Positions 52,534-60,577 of a stretch of DNA of 64,000 nt are shown in pieces. Position 1 is the stretch's first letter. Every line of letters begins with the position of its first letter. The position numbers and the translations under genes were made by a program. The stretch comes from Brevundimonas sp. NIBR10 (lineage in GTDB: Bacteria; Pseudomonadota; Alphaproteobacteria; Caulobacterales; Caulobacteraceae): contig NZ_CP115464.1 of NCBI RefSeq assembly GCF_027912515.1, positions 1,488,001 through 1,552,000 of the forward strand, read 5' to 3'. Under the pieces are notes generated by a model. It saw only the letters and a list, made by a program, of their open reading frames with translations, was not told where the DNA came from and did no database searches.

Positions 52534-53658
52534 TCAGGCCGCGATCGGCTGGCGTCGTTCGACGTGAATACCACATTCCGTCTTGTCCAGCCCCGACCAG
52601 CGACCGGCGCGCGCATCCTCGCCCTCCTGCACCGGGCGGGTGCAGGTGTGGCAACCGATCGACAGGTAGCCCTGCTCGACCAGAGGATGGCGGGGCAGGG
52701 CGTGGGCGACCAGATGATCCTCGACGTCGTCTGCAGACCAGTCGGCCAGCGGATTGACGCGCAACACCCCGTCCAGAACCTCGAACGGCTTCAGCCCGGC
52801 CCGCGTCGAGGCCTGATGGCGCTTCCTGCCGGTCACCAGGGCGGTGAAACCGACCGTGGCGCGGGCCAGGGGCCGGGTCTTGCGCAGGTCGCAGCAGGCA
52901 TCGGCGTCGGTCTTCCACAGGTCGTCGCGGGCGTCGAGATCGGCCTTTTCCTGCGGATCCGGCGTGACCAGCCGCACGTCGGTCAGACCGAGGCTGGCGG
53001 TCAGCTGCGACCGGTATTGCAGGGTCTGGAAGAAATGCTGGCCGGTTTCCAGAAAGACGACGGGCAGGTCGGGCTTCTCGTCCGAGATCAGATGCAGCAG
53101 GACGGCCGCCTCGGCCCCGAACGACGAGATGGCGGCGGTCTTCAGCCCCAGGGCCGGGTCGAGGGCTGCCTTCAGGATGGCCGCTGCATCCTGTCCAGCG
53201 ACCTGTTCGTTCAGGCGCGCAGCCAGAGCATGCAGATCGCCGTCAGGCTTTGGGGGCAGGGCAGGGGGCGTCGTGCTCTGGGCGGCGGTGCGGCGCTGCC
53301 AGATGGTCGGGACCGGATCGATCGCGGCCTGATAGGCGGCGTCGAAGGCGTGATCCATCCGTTCCCACGTCGCCCTGTCGGCCCCGGGGTTCAGCTCGAC
53401 CGCATCGAAACCCGACCGGCGCAGGTGCCGCGCCTGGTCCGGCAGGATCTTTCCGGCGGCGATCAGCCGGCCGCCATAGCCCCGCTCGCGCAGGATCGCG
53501 CCCAGCGAAAAGCCCCGCCCGTCCCGAAAGGCCTCGAACTCCAGCACCAGCACATCGGTCTCTCGCGCAGCTGCCTCGATTTGGTCCAGCGGCGTCGTGA
53601 CCGACAGGCGCGGGCCATTGTGGATCCCGTCCAGCAGTTCCAGCTCAGGCGGCGACAT
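52534..53658 (-). CDS. cysH: Fusion of DUF934 and assimilatory adenylylsulfate reductase
   Basis: Protein of 374 aa from ATG 53658. Residues 1-120 match DUF934 (VLVLEFEAFRDGRGFSLGAI, LRERGYGGRLIAAGKILPDQ), usually a separate gene next to cysI. Residues 140-374 are a PAPS/APS reductase: SSFGAEAAVLLHL P-loop-like site, cysteines C255-C256 and C336-x2-C339 that bind a 4Fe-4S cluster, and catalytic C362 in ECGIH. The cluster cysteines indicate use of APS rather than PAPS. The start overlaps the cysI end by 14 bases. Confidence 0.93.
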   Translation of the reverse strand: MSPPELELLDGIHNGPRLSVTTPLDQIEAAARETDVLVLEFEAFRDGRGFSLGAILRERGYGGRLIAAGKILPDQARHLRRSGFDAVELNPGADRATWERMDHAFDAAYQAAIDPVPTIWQRRTAAQSTTPPALPPKPDGDLHALAARLNEQVAGQDAAAILKAALDPALGLKTAAISSFGAEAAVLLHLISDEKPDLPVVFLETGQHFFQTLQYRSQLTASLGLTDVRLVTPDPQEKADLDARDDLWKTDADACCDLRKTRPLARATVGFTALVTGRKRHQASTRAGLKPFEVLDGVLRVNPLADWSADDVEDHLVAHALPRHPLVEQGYLSIGCHTCTRPVQEGEDARAGRWSGLDKTECGIHVERRQPIAA

Positions 53659-55327
53659 CGGCGACCTCCGGGTTCGAGAAGGGCGCATAGATGGCCTCGC
53701 GGAACGGTTCGGCACCGGTCCGGCGGACGGTGTCGATGAAACGCTCGCCCTCGGTACGGATTTCCAGGTAGCGATCCAGGGCCCGGGTAATGGCTCCCGG
53801 CACCTCGTCGGCGGGCAGGGACCGCCCCACGATCTCGCCCAGCGCCGCCTGTTCGTCAGGGGAACCTCCGACCGTGATCTGGTAATATTCCTCGCCCTTC
53901 CGGTCGACGCCCAGCACGCCGATATGGCCGACGTGGTGGTGTCCGCAGGCGTTGATGCACCCGCTCATATTGATGCGCACCGGCCCGACCCGCTCCTGGT
54001 AGTCGAGATCGGCGAGCTGTTTCGACAAGGCCTGCGCCACCGGAATGGAGCGGGCGTTGGCGAGGCTGCAGTAGTCCAGGCCGGGGCAGGCGATGATGTC
54101 GGTGACCAGGTCGGCGTTGGGCGTGCCCAGCCCCGCCGCCAGCAGTTCGCGCCACAGGGCCGGGGTGTCGTCCAGCCGGACGTGGGGCAAAACGAGGTTT
54201 TGCTCATAGGCCGCGCGGACCTCGTCGAACGCATAGCGCTCGGCCAGGTCGGCGACGATCTCCATCTGTTCGGCCGTGATGTCGCCGGGCACGCCGTCCA
54301 GCGGCTTCAGCGAGATGATGACCGACGCGTACCCCGCCTGCTTGTGCGGCCGGACGTTGTTCCTGCTGAACCGCGCGAAGTCGGGATCGGCCAGGACCGC
54401 CCGGTCGAACGGCGCGCTAGTCTTCGGCAGGTCGGCGAACGCGGGCGGGGCGAAATAGGCCTTGATGCGATCCGCCTCGTCCTGCGGGATGGCCAGGGCC
54501 TCGCGACGCAAGGTGGCGAAATGGGCGTCCACCTTCTCGCGGAAGGCGTCGATGCCCAGCGAGGCGACCAGGATCTTGATCCGCGCCTTGTGGATGTTGT
54601 CGCGCCGCCCTTCCAGATTCCAGGCCCGGACGATGGCGGTCAGATAGGCCAGCAGGTCCACGGCTGGGACCGTTGCGATCTCCTGGGCAATGTGCGGCAG
54701 CCGTCCCTGACCCCCGCCGACGAAGACGCGGAAGGCCGTGCCGCCGTCCTCGCCCTTCACGATCTGCAGGCCCACGTCATGGGTGCGGATGGCGGCGCGG
54801 TCGGTCTCGGACGCGATCACCGCGATCTTGAACTTGCGCGGCAGGAAGCTGAACTCGGGATGGATCGTCGACCACTGCCTCAGGATCTCGCACCACGGAC
54901 GCGGATCCTCCAACTCGTCGGCCGTGGCCCCGGCGAAGACGTCGGTGGTGACGTTCCTGATGCAGTTGCCGCTGGTCTGGATGGCGTGCATCTCGACCTC
55001 GGCCAGGTCGCTCAGGATGGCGGGCAGGTCAGTCAGGGCCGGCCAGTTGAACTGGATGTTGGTCCGCGTCGTGAAGTGGCCATAGCCCTTGTCATAGGTC
55101 CTGCCGATTTGGGCCAGCCGGCGCATCTGGGTGCCGTTCATCACCCCGTACGGCACCGCGACCCGCAGCATATAGGCGTGCAGTTGCAGATAGACGCCGT
55201 TCATCAGCCGCAGCGGCTTGAACTCGTCCTCGGTCAGGGCACCGGAGGCCCGGCGCGCGACCTGATCGGCGAACTCCGCGACCCGCTCCTGGACCAGGGC
55301 ATGGTCGAACTCGTCGTAACGGTACAT
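53645..55327 (-). CDS. cysI: Sulfite reductase hemoprotein (nitrite/sulfite reductase family)
   Basis: Protein of 560 aa that reduces sulfite to sulfide with siroheme and a 4Fe-4S cluster. The four cluster cysteines are in ACPGLDYCSLA (C-x5-C) and MSGCINACGHH (C-x3-C). The ferredoxin-like repeats (GHFTTRTNIQFNW; ISLKPLDGVPGDITAEQMEI) are clear. ATG 55327 gives MYRYDEFDHALVQERV and overlaps the DUF2849 stop by one base. No cysJ flavoprotein is encoded nearby, so electrons may come from ferredoxin or another reductase. Confidence 0.95.
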   Translation of the reverse strand: MYRYDEFDHALVQERVAEFADQVARRASGALTEDEFKPLRLMNGVYLQLHAYMLRVAVPYGVMNGTQMRRLAQIGRTYDKGYGHFTTRTNIQFNWPALTDLPAILSDLAEVEMHAIQTSGNCIRNVTTDVFAGATADELEDPRPWCEILRQWSTIHPEFSFLPRKFKIAVIASETDRAAIRTHDVGLQIVKGEDGGTAFRVFVGGGQGRLPHIAQEIATVPAVDLLAYLTAIVRAWNLEGRRDNIHKARIKILVASLGIDAFREKVDAHFATLRREALAIPQDEADRIKAYFAPPAFADLPKTSAPFDRAVLADPDFARFSRNNVRPHKQAGYASVIISLKPLDGVPGDITAEQMEIVADLAERYAFDEVRAAYEQNLVLPHVRLDDTPALWRELLAAGLGTPNADLVTDIIACPGLDYCSLANARSIPVAQALSKQLADLDYQERVGPVRINMSGCINACGHHHVGHIGVLGVDRKGEEYYQITVGGSPDEQAALGEIVGRSLPADEVPGAITRALDRYLEIRTEGERFIDTVRRTGAEPFREAIYAPFSNPEVADVAA

Positions 55328-55608
55328 CAGGCAGGCTCGCGGTGGTTCAGGCTGTTGCCGACGGTCGGGCCGGCCGAGCGGATGGTTTCCTTCAGCCGGT
55401 CGCGGCCGGAAGGCGTCGGGCCATCGGTGACCTCGACCAGATAGGGATTGACCCACGTCGCGGGCTTGGACGCGGCGGCGATCAGGGCCGCATCGGCCGC
55501 GTCCGCGTCGAACAGGGCGGCCAGGGCCAGGTCCTCGACCACGGCGGCGTCCGGACCCAGATAGATGACCCGGCCGTCCGACAGACGATTGGCGGTAACG
55601 ATCTTCAT
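55327..55608 (-). CDS. DUF2849 family protein
   Basis: Protein of 93 aa from ATG 55608 (MKIVTANRLSDGRVIYLGPD) matching DUF2849, a small family found almost only between cysG and cysI in alphaproteobacteria. PATWVNPYLVEV is its conserved core. It may assist sulfite reductase assembly or electron transfer; this is inference from context. It overlaps cysG by 4 bases and cysI by one base. Confidence 0.92.
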   Translation of the reverse strand: MKIVTANRLSDGRVIYLGPDAAVVEDLALAALFDADAADAALIAAASKPATWVNPYLVEVTDGPTPSGRDRLKETIRSAGPTVGNSLNHREPA

Positions 55609-57005
55609 GCGACCAACTCCGCCTGCACATCCAGTTGCGCTGCGCTGAACGCCGCGCATTCGCCGACGTAGAGCAGGGCCGGGCCGGTCAGACTGGCGCG
55701 CGCCACCAGCCCACCGAGTTCGGCAAGCGTACCGGTGATGACCCGCTCATCCGGGCGGCTGCCGTTCTCGACCACGGCCACCGGCGTGGAGGGATCGCGA
55801 CCGGCCGCGATCAGGGACGCCGCCGTCTCTGCCGCGCGGCCCACGCCCATATAGACGGCCAGGGTCTGGTTCGGTCCGGCCAGCCGCGACCAGTCGGGCG
55901 CGATCCCGCCGGGCTTTTCCTGCGCCGTGACGAAGGTCACCGACTGGGCCATGTCGCGGTGGGTCAAGGGAATGCCGGCCGAGGCGGCGCAGCCGATGGC
56001 CGCCGTGATGCCCGGTACGACGAAGACCGGAACACCCGCCTTGCGCATGGCCTCCAGTTCCTCGCCGCCGCGCCCGAACACGAACGGATCGCCGCCCTTC
56101 AGCCGCACCACGCGCTGACCCTTCCTCGCCTCCTCGACCATCAGGGCCTCGATCTGATCCTGCGGCACCGAGTGATGACTGCGGCTCTTGCCGACATATA
56201 GGCGATGCGCGTCGCGGCGGGCGCGGTCCAGGATCGCGTCGGGGACCAGCTTGTCGTGGATGATGACGTCCGCGTCCTGAAGCACGCGCAACGCCTTCAG
56301 CGTCAGCAGTTCCGGATCGCCGGGTCCGGCCCCGACGATGTGGACCACCCCCTGCTCCGGGCCGGTGGTGATTTCGCTGGACGCGTTCAGCAGCCGCATC
56401 ATCTCGCGGCGGGCCTCGGCGGTGCGTCCTGCGGCGGCCAGGTCGGCGGCCGGACCCCGGAAGGCCTTCTCCCAGAACCGCCGGCGCGCCATGAAGTCGG
56501 GAACGCTTGCGATCACCGTGTCGCGCAGATCGCGCGCCAGCTTCGCCACCTCGGTCAGGCCGGCAGGCAGGACCGCCTCGATCTTGCTGCGGATGTCACG
56601 CGCCAGAATGGGCGCCGATCCGCCGGTGGCGATGCCGATGACGACCTCGTCGCGGTCGATCAGGGCGGGGGTGTGGAAGTCGCTCAGCGCGGGCCTGTCG
56701 ACCACATTGACCTGGGCTCCGGTCGCGCGGGCCAGGGCGGCCAGATCGGTCGCGACGTCCGTGTCCTCGATCGCGATGAAGACCAGCCGGGCCCCGGCCA
56801 GATCGTCAGCGTGGGGCAGCCGGTCGATTGCCACCGTACCGCCCTGCGCTGCGCTCGCTCCCGTCGGTGCGCCGTTCGGCGCGAACCAGGCCAGATCGGC
56901 GGGCGTCTTCTGGAACAGGCGCAGCTTGGCCAGCGCGGGCTCGCCGTCGCCGACGATGACGACGCGGGCGCCGTCCATGGGAATGGATGCTAGAAAGACT
57001 CTCAT
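55605..57005 (-). CDS. cysG: Siroheme synthase CysG
   Basis: Multifunctional enzyme of 466 aa from ATG 57005. The N-terminal part (VVIVGDGEPALAKLRLFQKT, VIGIATGGSAPILARDIRSK) is the precorrin-2 dehydrogenase/ferrochelatase. The C-terminal part (VHIVGAGPGDPELLTLKALR, VVRLKGGDPFVFGRGGEE, GITAAIGCAASAGIPLTHRD) is uroporphyrinogen III methyltransferase. It makes siroheme for the CysI encoded downstream. First gene of the operon; 124 bases separate it from the divergent LysR gene. Confidence 0.95.
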   Translation of the reverse strand: MRVFLASIPMDGARVVIVGDGEPALAKLRLFQKTPADLAWFAPNGAPTGASAAQGGTVAIDRLPHADDLAGARLVFIAIEDTDVATDLAALARATGAQVNVVDRPALSDFHTPALIDRDEVVIGIATGGSAPILARDIRSKIEAVLPAGLTEVAKLARDLRDTVIASVPDFMARRRFWEKAFRGPAADLAAAGRTAEARREMMRLLNASSEITTGPEQGVVHIVGAGPGDPELLTLKALRVLQDADVIIHDKLVPDAILDRARRDAHRLYVGKSRSHHSVPQDQIEALMVEEARKGQRVVRLKGGDPFVFGRGGEELEAMRKAGVPVFVVPGITAAIGCAASAGIPLTHRDMAQSVTFVTAQEKPGGIAPDWSRLAGPNQTLAVYMGVGRAAETAASLIAAGRDPSTPVAVVENGSRPDERVITGTLAELGGLVARASLTGPALLYVGECAAFSAAQLDVQAELVA

Positions 57006-57129
57006 GACAGCTCCGCCGGCCTCGATCGGAGGGGCTAGCCTGCCGTGGGTCGTGCGATCACACTCCGCCCGCGGGGTGCGCCGCACAAATCAGATTGTCT
57101 TTGTCGGCCTGATAGGATTTCTAACCGCC

Positions 57130-58059
57130 ATGGCCAGACCGCTCCTTCCCCTGAACGCCCTGCGCGCCTTCGAAAGCGCGGCGCGGAACCTGAACTTCAG
57201 CCGGGCCGCCGACGAACTGTCGGTGACTCCCGGCGCCGTCAGCCAGCAGATTCGCTTGCTCGAGGACATCGTCGGCGGCCCCCTGTTCAAGCGCGAGGCC
57301 AAGGGTCTGCAACTGACCGACCTGGGGCGCGGGGCCGTGCCCCTGCTGCGCGAGGGCTTCGAGCGGCTGATGGACGCCTCGTCCCTGTTGCGCGAACCAC
57401 CCAAGAAGAAACAGGTCTCGATCAGCGTGACGCCGTCCTTCGCCGCCAAATGGCTGATGCCGCGCATGGACGATTTCCACGCGGCCCACCCCGAGATCGA
57501 GGTCTGGATTTCGGCCGACCTCGAGCCCGCCGTGCTGGGCGAGGGCGGGGCCGACCTGGCCGTGCGCTACGGCCCCGGCGACTATCCGGGCCATGTCGTC
57601 GAGCGGTTGATGACCGAGACAGTGTTGCCGGTGATCGCCCCGTCGCTGATGGCAGGCGACAAGCCGATCCGGACGCCGGCCGACCTGGCCGGACACGTCC
57701 TGCTGCACGACATGTCCAACGACGGCGATCCTTCGCGGCCGGATTGGGCGATGTGGCTGAAGGCCCGCCGGGTCAAGCATTCGGACCCGCGCAAGGGCTC
57801 GCGCTTCAACCAGTCGTCGATGCTGATCGAGGCGGCGGCGGCGGGCCGCGGCGTGGCCCTTGCCAAACGCACCCTGGCCCAGGCGGACCTGGCCTCAGGC
57901 CGTCTGGTCGCGCCCTTCCCTGACGGCAGCGAGGCGGTGGGCTTCGCCTATCACGTAGTCCTGCCGCGCGATCGCCCGCCATCGCCCAGCGCCACGGCCT
58001 TCGTGGCCTGGCTGAAGAGCCAAGCCGTGCATCACGACAATCAGATGGGGCAGCTTTAG
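57130..58059 (+). CDS. LysR-family transcriptional regulator, GcvA-like
   Basis: Protein of 309 aa. The N-terminal winged helix (LNALRAFESAARNLNFSRAA, DELSVTPGAVSQQIRLLED) and the periplasmic-binding-like effector domain (VSISVTPSFAAKWLMPRMDD, FHAAHPEIEVWISADLEPAV) are of the GcvA subgroup. It is divergent from cysG and the shared 124-base gap may hold its site, so it could regulate sulfur assimilation; the effector is unknown. It overlaps the next, convergent gene by 4 bases. Confidence 0.9.
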   Translation: MARPLLPLNALRAFESAARNLNFSRAADELSVTPGAVSQQIRLLEDIVGGPLFKREAKGLQLTDLGRGAVPLLREGFERLMDASSLLREPPKKKQVSISVTPSFAAKWLMPRMDDFHAAHPEIEVWISADLEPAVLGEGGADLAVRYGPGDYPGHVVERLMTETVLPVIAPSLMAGDKPIRTPADLAGHVLLHDMSNDGDPSRPDWAMWLKARRVKHSDPRKGSRFNQSSMLIEAAAAGRGVALAKRTLAQADLASGRLVAPFPDGSEAVGFAYHVVLPRDRPPSPSATAFVAWLKSQAVHHDNQMGQL

Positions 58060-58436
58060 GACGGGCAGTGCTTCGGCTGAGACCATGTCAGGCGACTACC
58101 CCACGGGTCGCGCTTTCCGTCGGCACGCTGGACGGCCTTGACCAGTCCGCAATCGTCCCTGGGCTTGAGAAAGGGACATTGTGGGGTTCCAAGCCGCGAA
58201 AGGTGGTCGGCGTGAACCTGCCGCTCTATCCCCAAACCCGTGAAGTAGGTGCACTGGAGTTTCAGTAGGCCCGTGTCCACGATTGGCGTGTCACTGGAGT
58301 GAGGGATCCATATCAGGGGACTGTCTGGCGTCCTGATACGCTCGGCAACGAGTAGTCCGGTGTCCGCTGTTGCAAGAGAAACGCAGGCTAGGGCGGCGAT
58401 GCCTGCCGCAATCCCCGCAATCCCGATCTTGTTCAT
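58056..58436 (-). CDS. Secreted hypothetical protein
   Basis: Protein of 126 aa with a signal peptide (IGIAGIAAGIAALACVSLATA, cleavage near residue 24). The mature part has four Cys (LKLQCTYFTGLGIERQ, GTPQCPFLKPRDDCGLVKAV, PKHCPS) that may form two disulfides. No family recognised. It overlaps the LysR stop by 4 bases in convergent orientation. Codon use is less GC-biased than that of neighbours. Confidence 0.6.
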   Translation of the reverse strand: MNKIGIAGIAAGIAALACVSLATADTGLLVAERIRTPDSPLIWIPHSSDTPIVDTGLLKLQCTYFTGLGIERQVHADHLSRLGTPQCPFLKPRDDCGLVKAVQRADGKRDPWGSRLTWSQPKHCPS

Positions 58437-58511
58437 AGTCGCCTCACTGACCGTGTGGGCCAGAGATGGTCAGGCAACATCCCGATCGCCAGCGCCGGAG
58501 CGAGTGGCGGC

Positions 58512-60449
58512 CTAAGCGTTCTGCATCGCCGCGCGCAGGGCCGCGACGCGGACACCGTCGGTCAGCGGGCTCGGGCGAACCGGGCCGTGCAGCACGGACG
58601 GCGTGGCGCTCTGTTCGTCGCCCTTGGGCGTGACCAGAAAACCGTTGCGGGCGAAGGCCTTGCCGGAGGCGCGGCGCGAGGTCCAGACCACGATCGGCGC
58701 GGCCAGCAGCAGCGGACCGACGATCGGGATGAAGAAGGTGGCCAGGTCCGGACGGAAGGCGAGCGCGGCACAGAAGGCCAGGCCCGTGCCCATCTGCCAG
58801 CGCATGGAGCGGAAGGCGTCCTTCCACGACACGCCATCGGCGTCGCGCTGCTGGGCATGCCAGCCGGCGTCCTGACCGATCAGGATCTTGGTCACGGCGA
58901 CCGTGTTGGCGACCATGAAGATCGGGGCCAGGGTGGCCGACAGGAAGATCTCGGCCATCATCCCCTTGACGATCTGGCGGCCGCCACCGAAAGCCCGGCG
59001 CTCGCGCGGACGCGACAGCACCAGGACCGCGCCCATGATCTTGGGCCCGATCAGCAGCACGCCGGCCAGCAATGATGCCAGCATGAACGGCGTGAACTGG
59101 GGCTTCAGGAAGTAGAAGAACGAGGCCCAGTCGATCGGATAGTAGAGCTGGATCACCAGCCCGGTCACCAGCGAGGCGGACCACAGGGGCGAGGCCAGAT
59201 AGGCCAGCACGCCCATGAACAGCTGGGTCCGGCTGGCACCCGTCAGGCCCGGCGCGCCCAGCAGGGCCAGGTGCTGCAGGTTGCCCTGGCACCAGCGGTG
59301 TTCGCGGCGCACGAAGTCGGTGATGGTCGGCGGGGTCTCTTCGCACGATCCGTCCAGGGCGGCGGTGACATGGACGCCCCAGCCGGCGCGGCGCAGCAGG
59401 GCGGCCTCGACGACGTCGTGGCTCATGATGTGGCCGCCGAACGGCTTCACACCCGGCAGGACCGGCAGGCCGGCGGCCTCGGCGAAGGCGCGGGTGCGCA
59501 GGATCGCGTTGTGACCCCAGTAGGAGCCTTCCGAGCCCGTCCACCAGGCCAGACCGGCGGCGGCGACGCGGCCGTACAGTTTGACGCTGAACTGCGAGAC
59601 GCGCGCGAACAGGGTCTGGGCCTTGATGATGGTCGGGGCGGTCTGGATCAGGCCGATGCGCGGATTCCGCTCCATGGCGTCGACCATGCGCAGCACGGTC
59701 TCGCCCGCCATGGTCGAGTCGGCGTCCAGCACGATCATGAACTCATAGGCACCGCCAAATCGCCGGGTCCAGTCGGTGATGTTGCCCGACTTGGCTTCGA
59801 CGTTGAGCTCGCGGTGGCGATAGAAGGCCTGGGAATGGGTGCGCAGGCGAAAGCCCGCGAACACGGCCTGTTCCGACATCAGGGCGTCGAGCTTGTTGGT
59901 GTCCGACAGAACGAAAAGGTCGAAGGCGTCCGAAACGCCGAGACGCGCCAGGCCCGCGTCGATGGCGTGCAACCGACCGAGCGCCGCATGGGCGTCCTCG
60001 TTGTAAAGCGGCATCAACAGGGCGGTGCGGGTTGTCGGTGCCTCGGGGTGGGGCGAAAATGACAGGTCTTCCTGTTCGCGGTTGGTCATCAGCACCCAAA
60101 GGCCGATGGCCGAGTTGGCGAACCAGCAGCCGATCGAGGCGATCAGGATCAGGAACAGGCCGAACGCCAGCATCTCCAGCCCGTCCCAGCCCTTGCGGCC
60201 GTACAGGATGAAGGGGGCGATGGCGGCCAGAACGGTGATCAGGGTCGTGGCACCGGCCAGCACCAGACGGCGCAAGCCCACGTTCCGGGGCGAAGTCGCG
60301 ACGGGCGCAGCCGGCGCGCTCTCGTCGAAGGCCCACGTCTCGAAGGATTGGCGCGGCATGGCCAGCGGGGCATCGTCAGGAGCCCAAGTGTCGGCGCCGA
60401 AATCGACGGCGCCGTCCAGGACATCGCTGCGCAGGGCCAGACTGTTCAT
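58512..60449 (-). CDS. opgH: Osmoregulated periplasmic glucan glucosyltransferase OpgH/MdoH
   Basis: Family 2 glycosyltransferase of 645 aa from ATG 60449, shorter than E. coli OpgH. It polymerises glucose from UDP-glucose into periplasmic glucans across the inner membrane. The catalytic core shows TALLMPLYNEDAHAALGRLH, metal-binding VLDADSTM, SHDVVEAALLRRAGW, and RREHRWCQGNLQHL (Q/R-x-x-R-W type motif). Two membrane helices precede and about five follow it. No opgG is visible in the window. A 43-bp dyad lies about 86 bases upstream. Confidence 0.93.
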   Translation of the reverse strand: MNSLALRSDVLDGAVDFGADTWAPDDAPLAMPRQSFETWAFDESAPAAPVATSPRNVGLRRLVLAGATTLITVLAAIAPFILYGRKGWDGLEMLAFGLFLILIASIGCWFANSAIGLWVLMTNREQEDLSFSPHPEAPTTRTALLMPLYNEDAHAALGRLHAIDAGLARLGVSDAFDLFVLSDTNKLDALMSEQAVFAGFRLRTHSQAFYRHRELNVEAKSGNITDWTRRFGGAYEFMIVLDADSTMAGETVLRMVDAMERNPRIGLIQTAPTIIKAQTLFARVSQFSVKLYGRVAAAGLAWWTGSEGSYWGHNAILRTRAFAEAAGLPVLPGVKPFGGHIMSHDVVEAALLRRAGWGVHVTAALDGSCEETPPTITDFVRREHRWCQGNLQHLALLGAPGLTGASRTQLFMGVLAYLASPLWSASLVTGLVIQLYYPIDWASFFYFLKPQFTPFMLASLLAGVLLIGPKIMGAVLVLSRPRERRAFGGGRQIVKGMMAEIFLSATLAPIFMVANTVAVTKILIGQDAGWHAQQRDADGVSWKDAFRSMRWQMGTGLAFCAALAFRPDLATFFIPIVGPLLLAAPIVVWTSRRASGKAFARNGFLVTPKGDEQSATPSVLHGPVRPSPLTDGVRVAALRAAMQNA

Positions 60450-60534
60450 GGCGTCTTTTGATATCCCGGAGACCGGCGCGCGATGGGGAAGGAAGGTGCG
60501 CCAGGCTACTGCATCGCAGCATGAACGCATTCTC

Positions 60535-60577
60535 GTGAAAATCAATCACGGAGTCGTGATTGTCCCGTGATTTTCAC
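60535..60577 (-). promoter_or_regulatory. Nested dyad upstream of opgH
   Basis: Outer perfect 10-bp arms GTGAAAATCA (60535-60544) and TGATTTTCAC (60568-60577) enclose inner perfect 8-bp arms CAATCACG (60543-60550) and CGTGATTG (60555-60562). Three CGTGATT-type half-sites result. It overlaps the acyltransferase stop and lies 86 bases before opgH, so it may be an operator or a structured transcript end. Confidence 0.55.
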
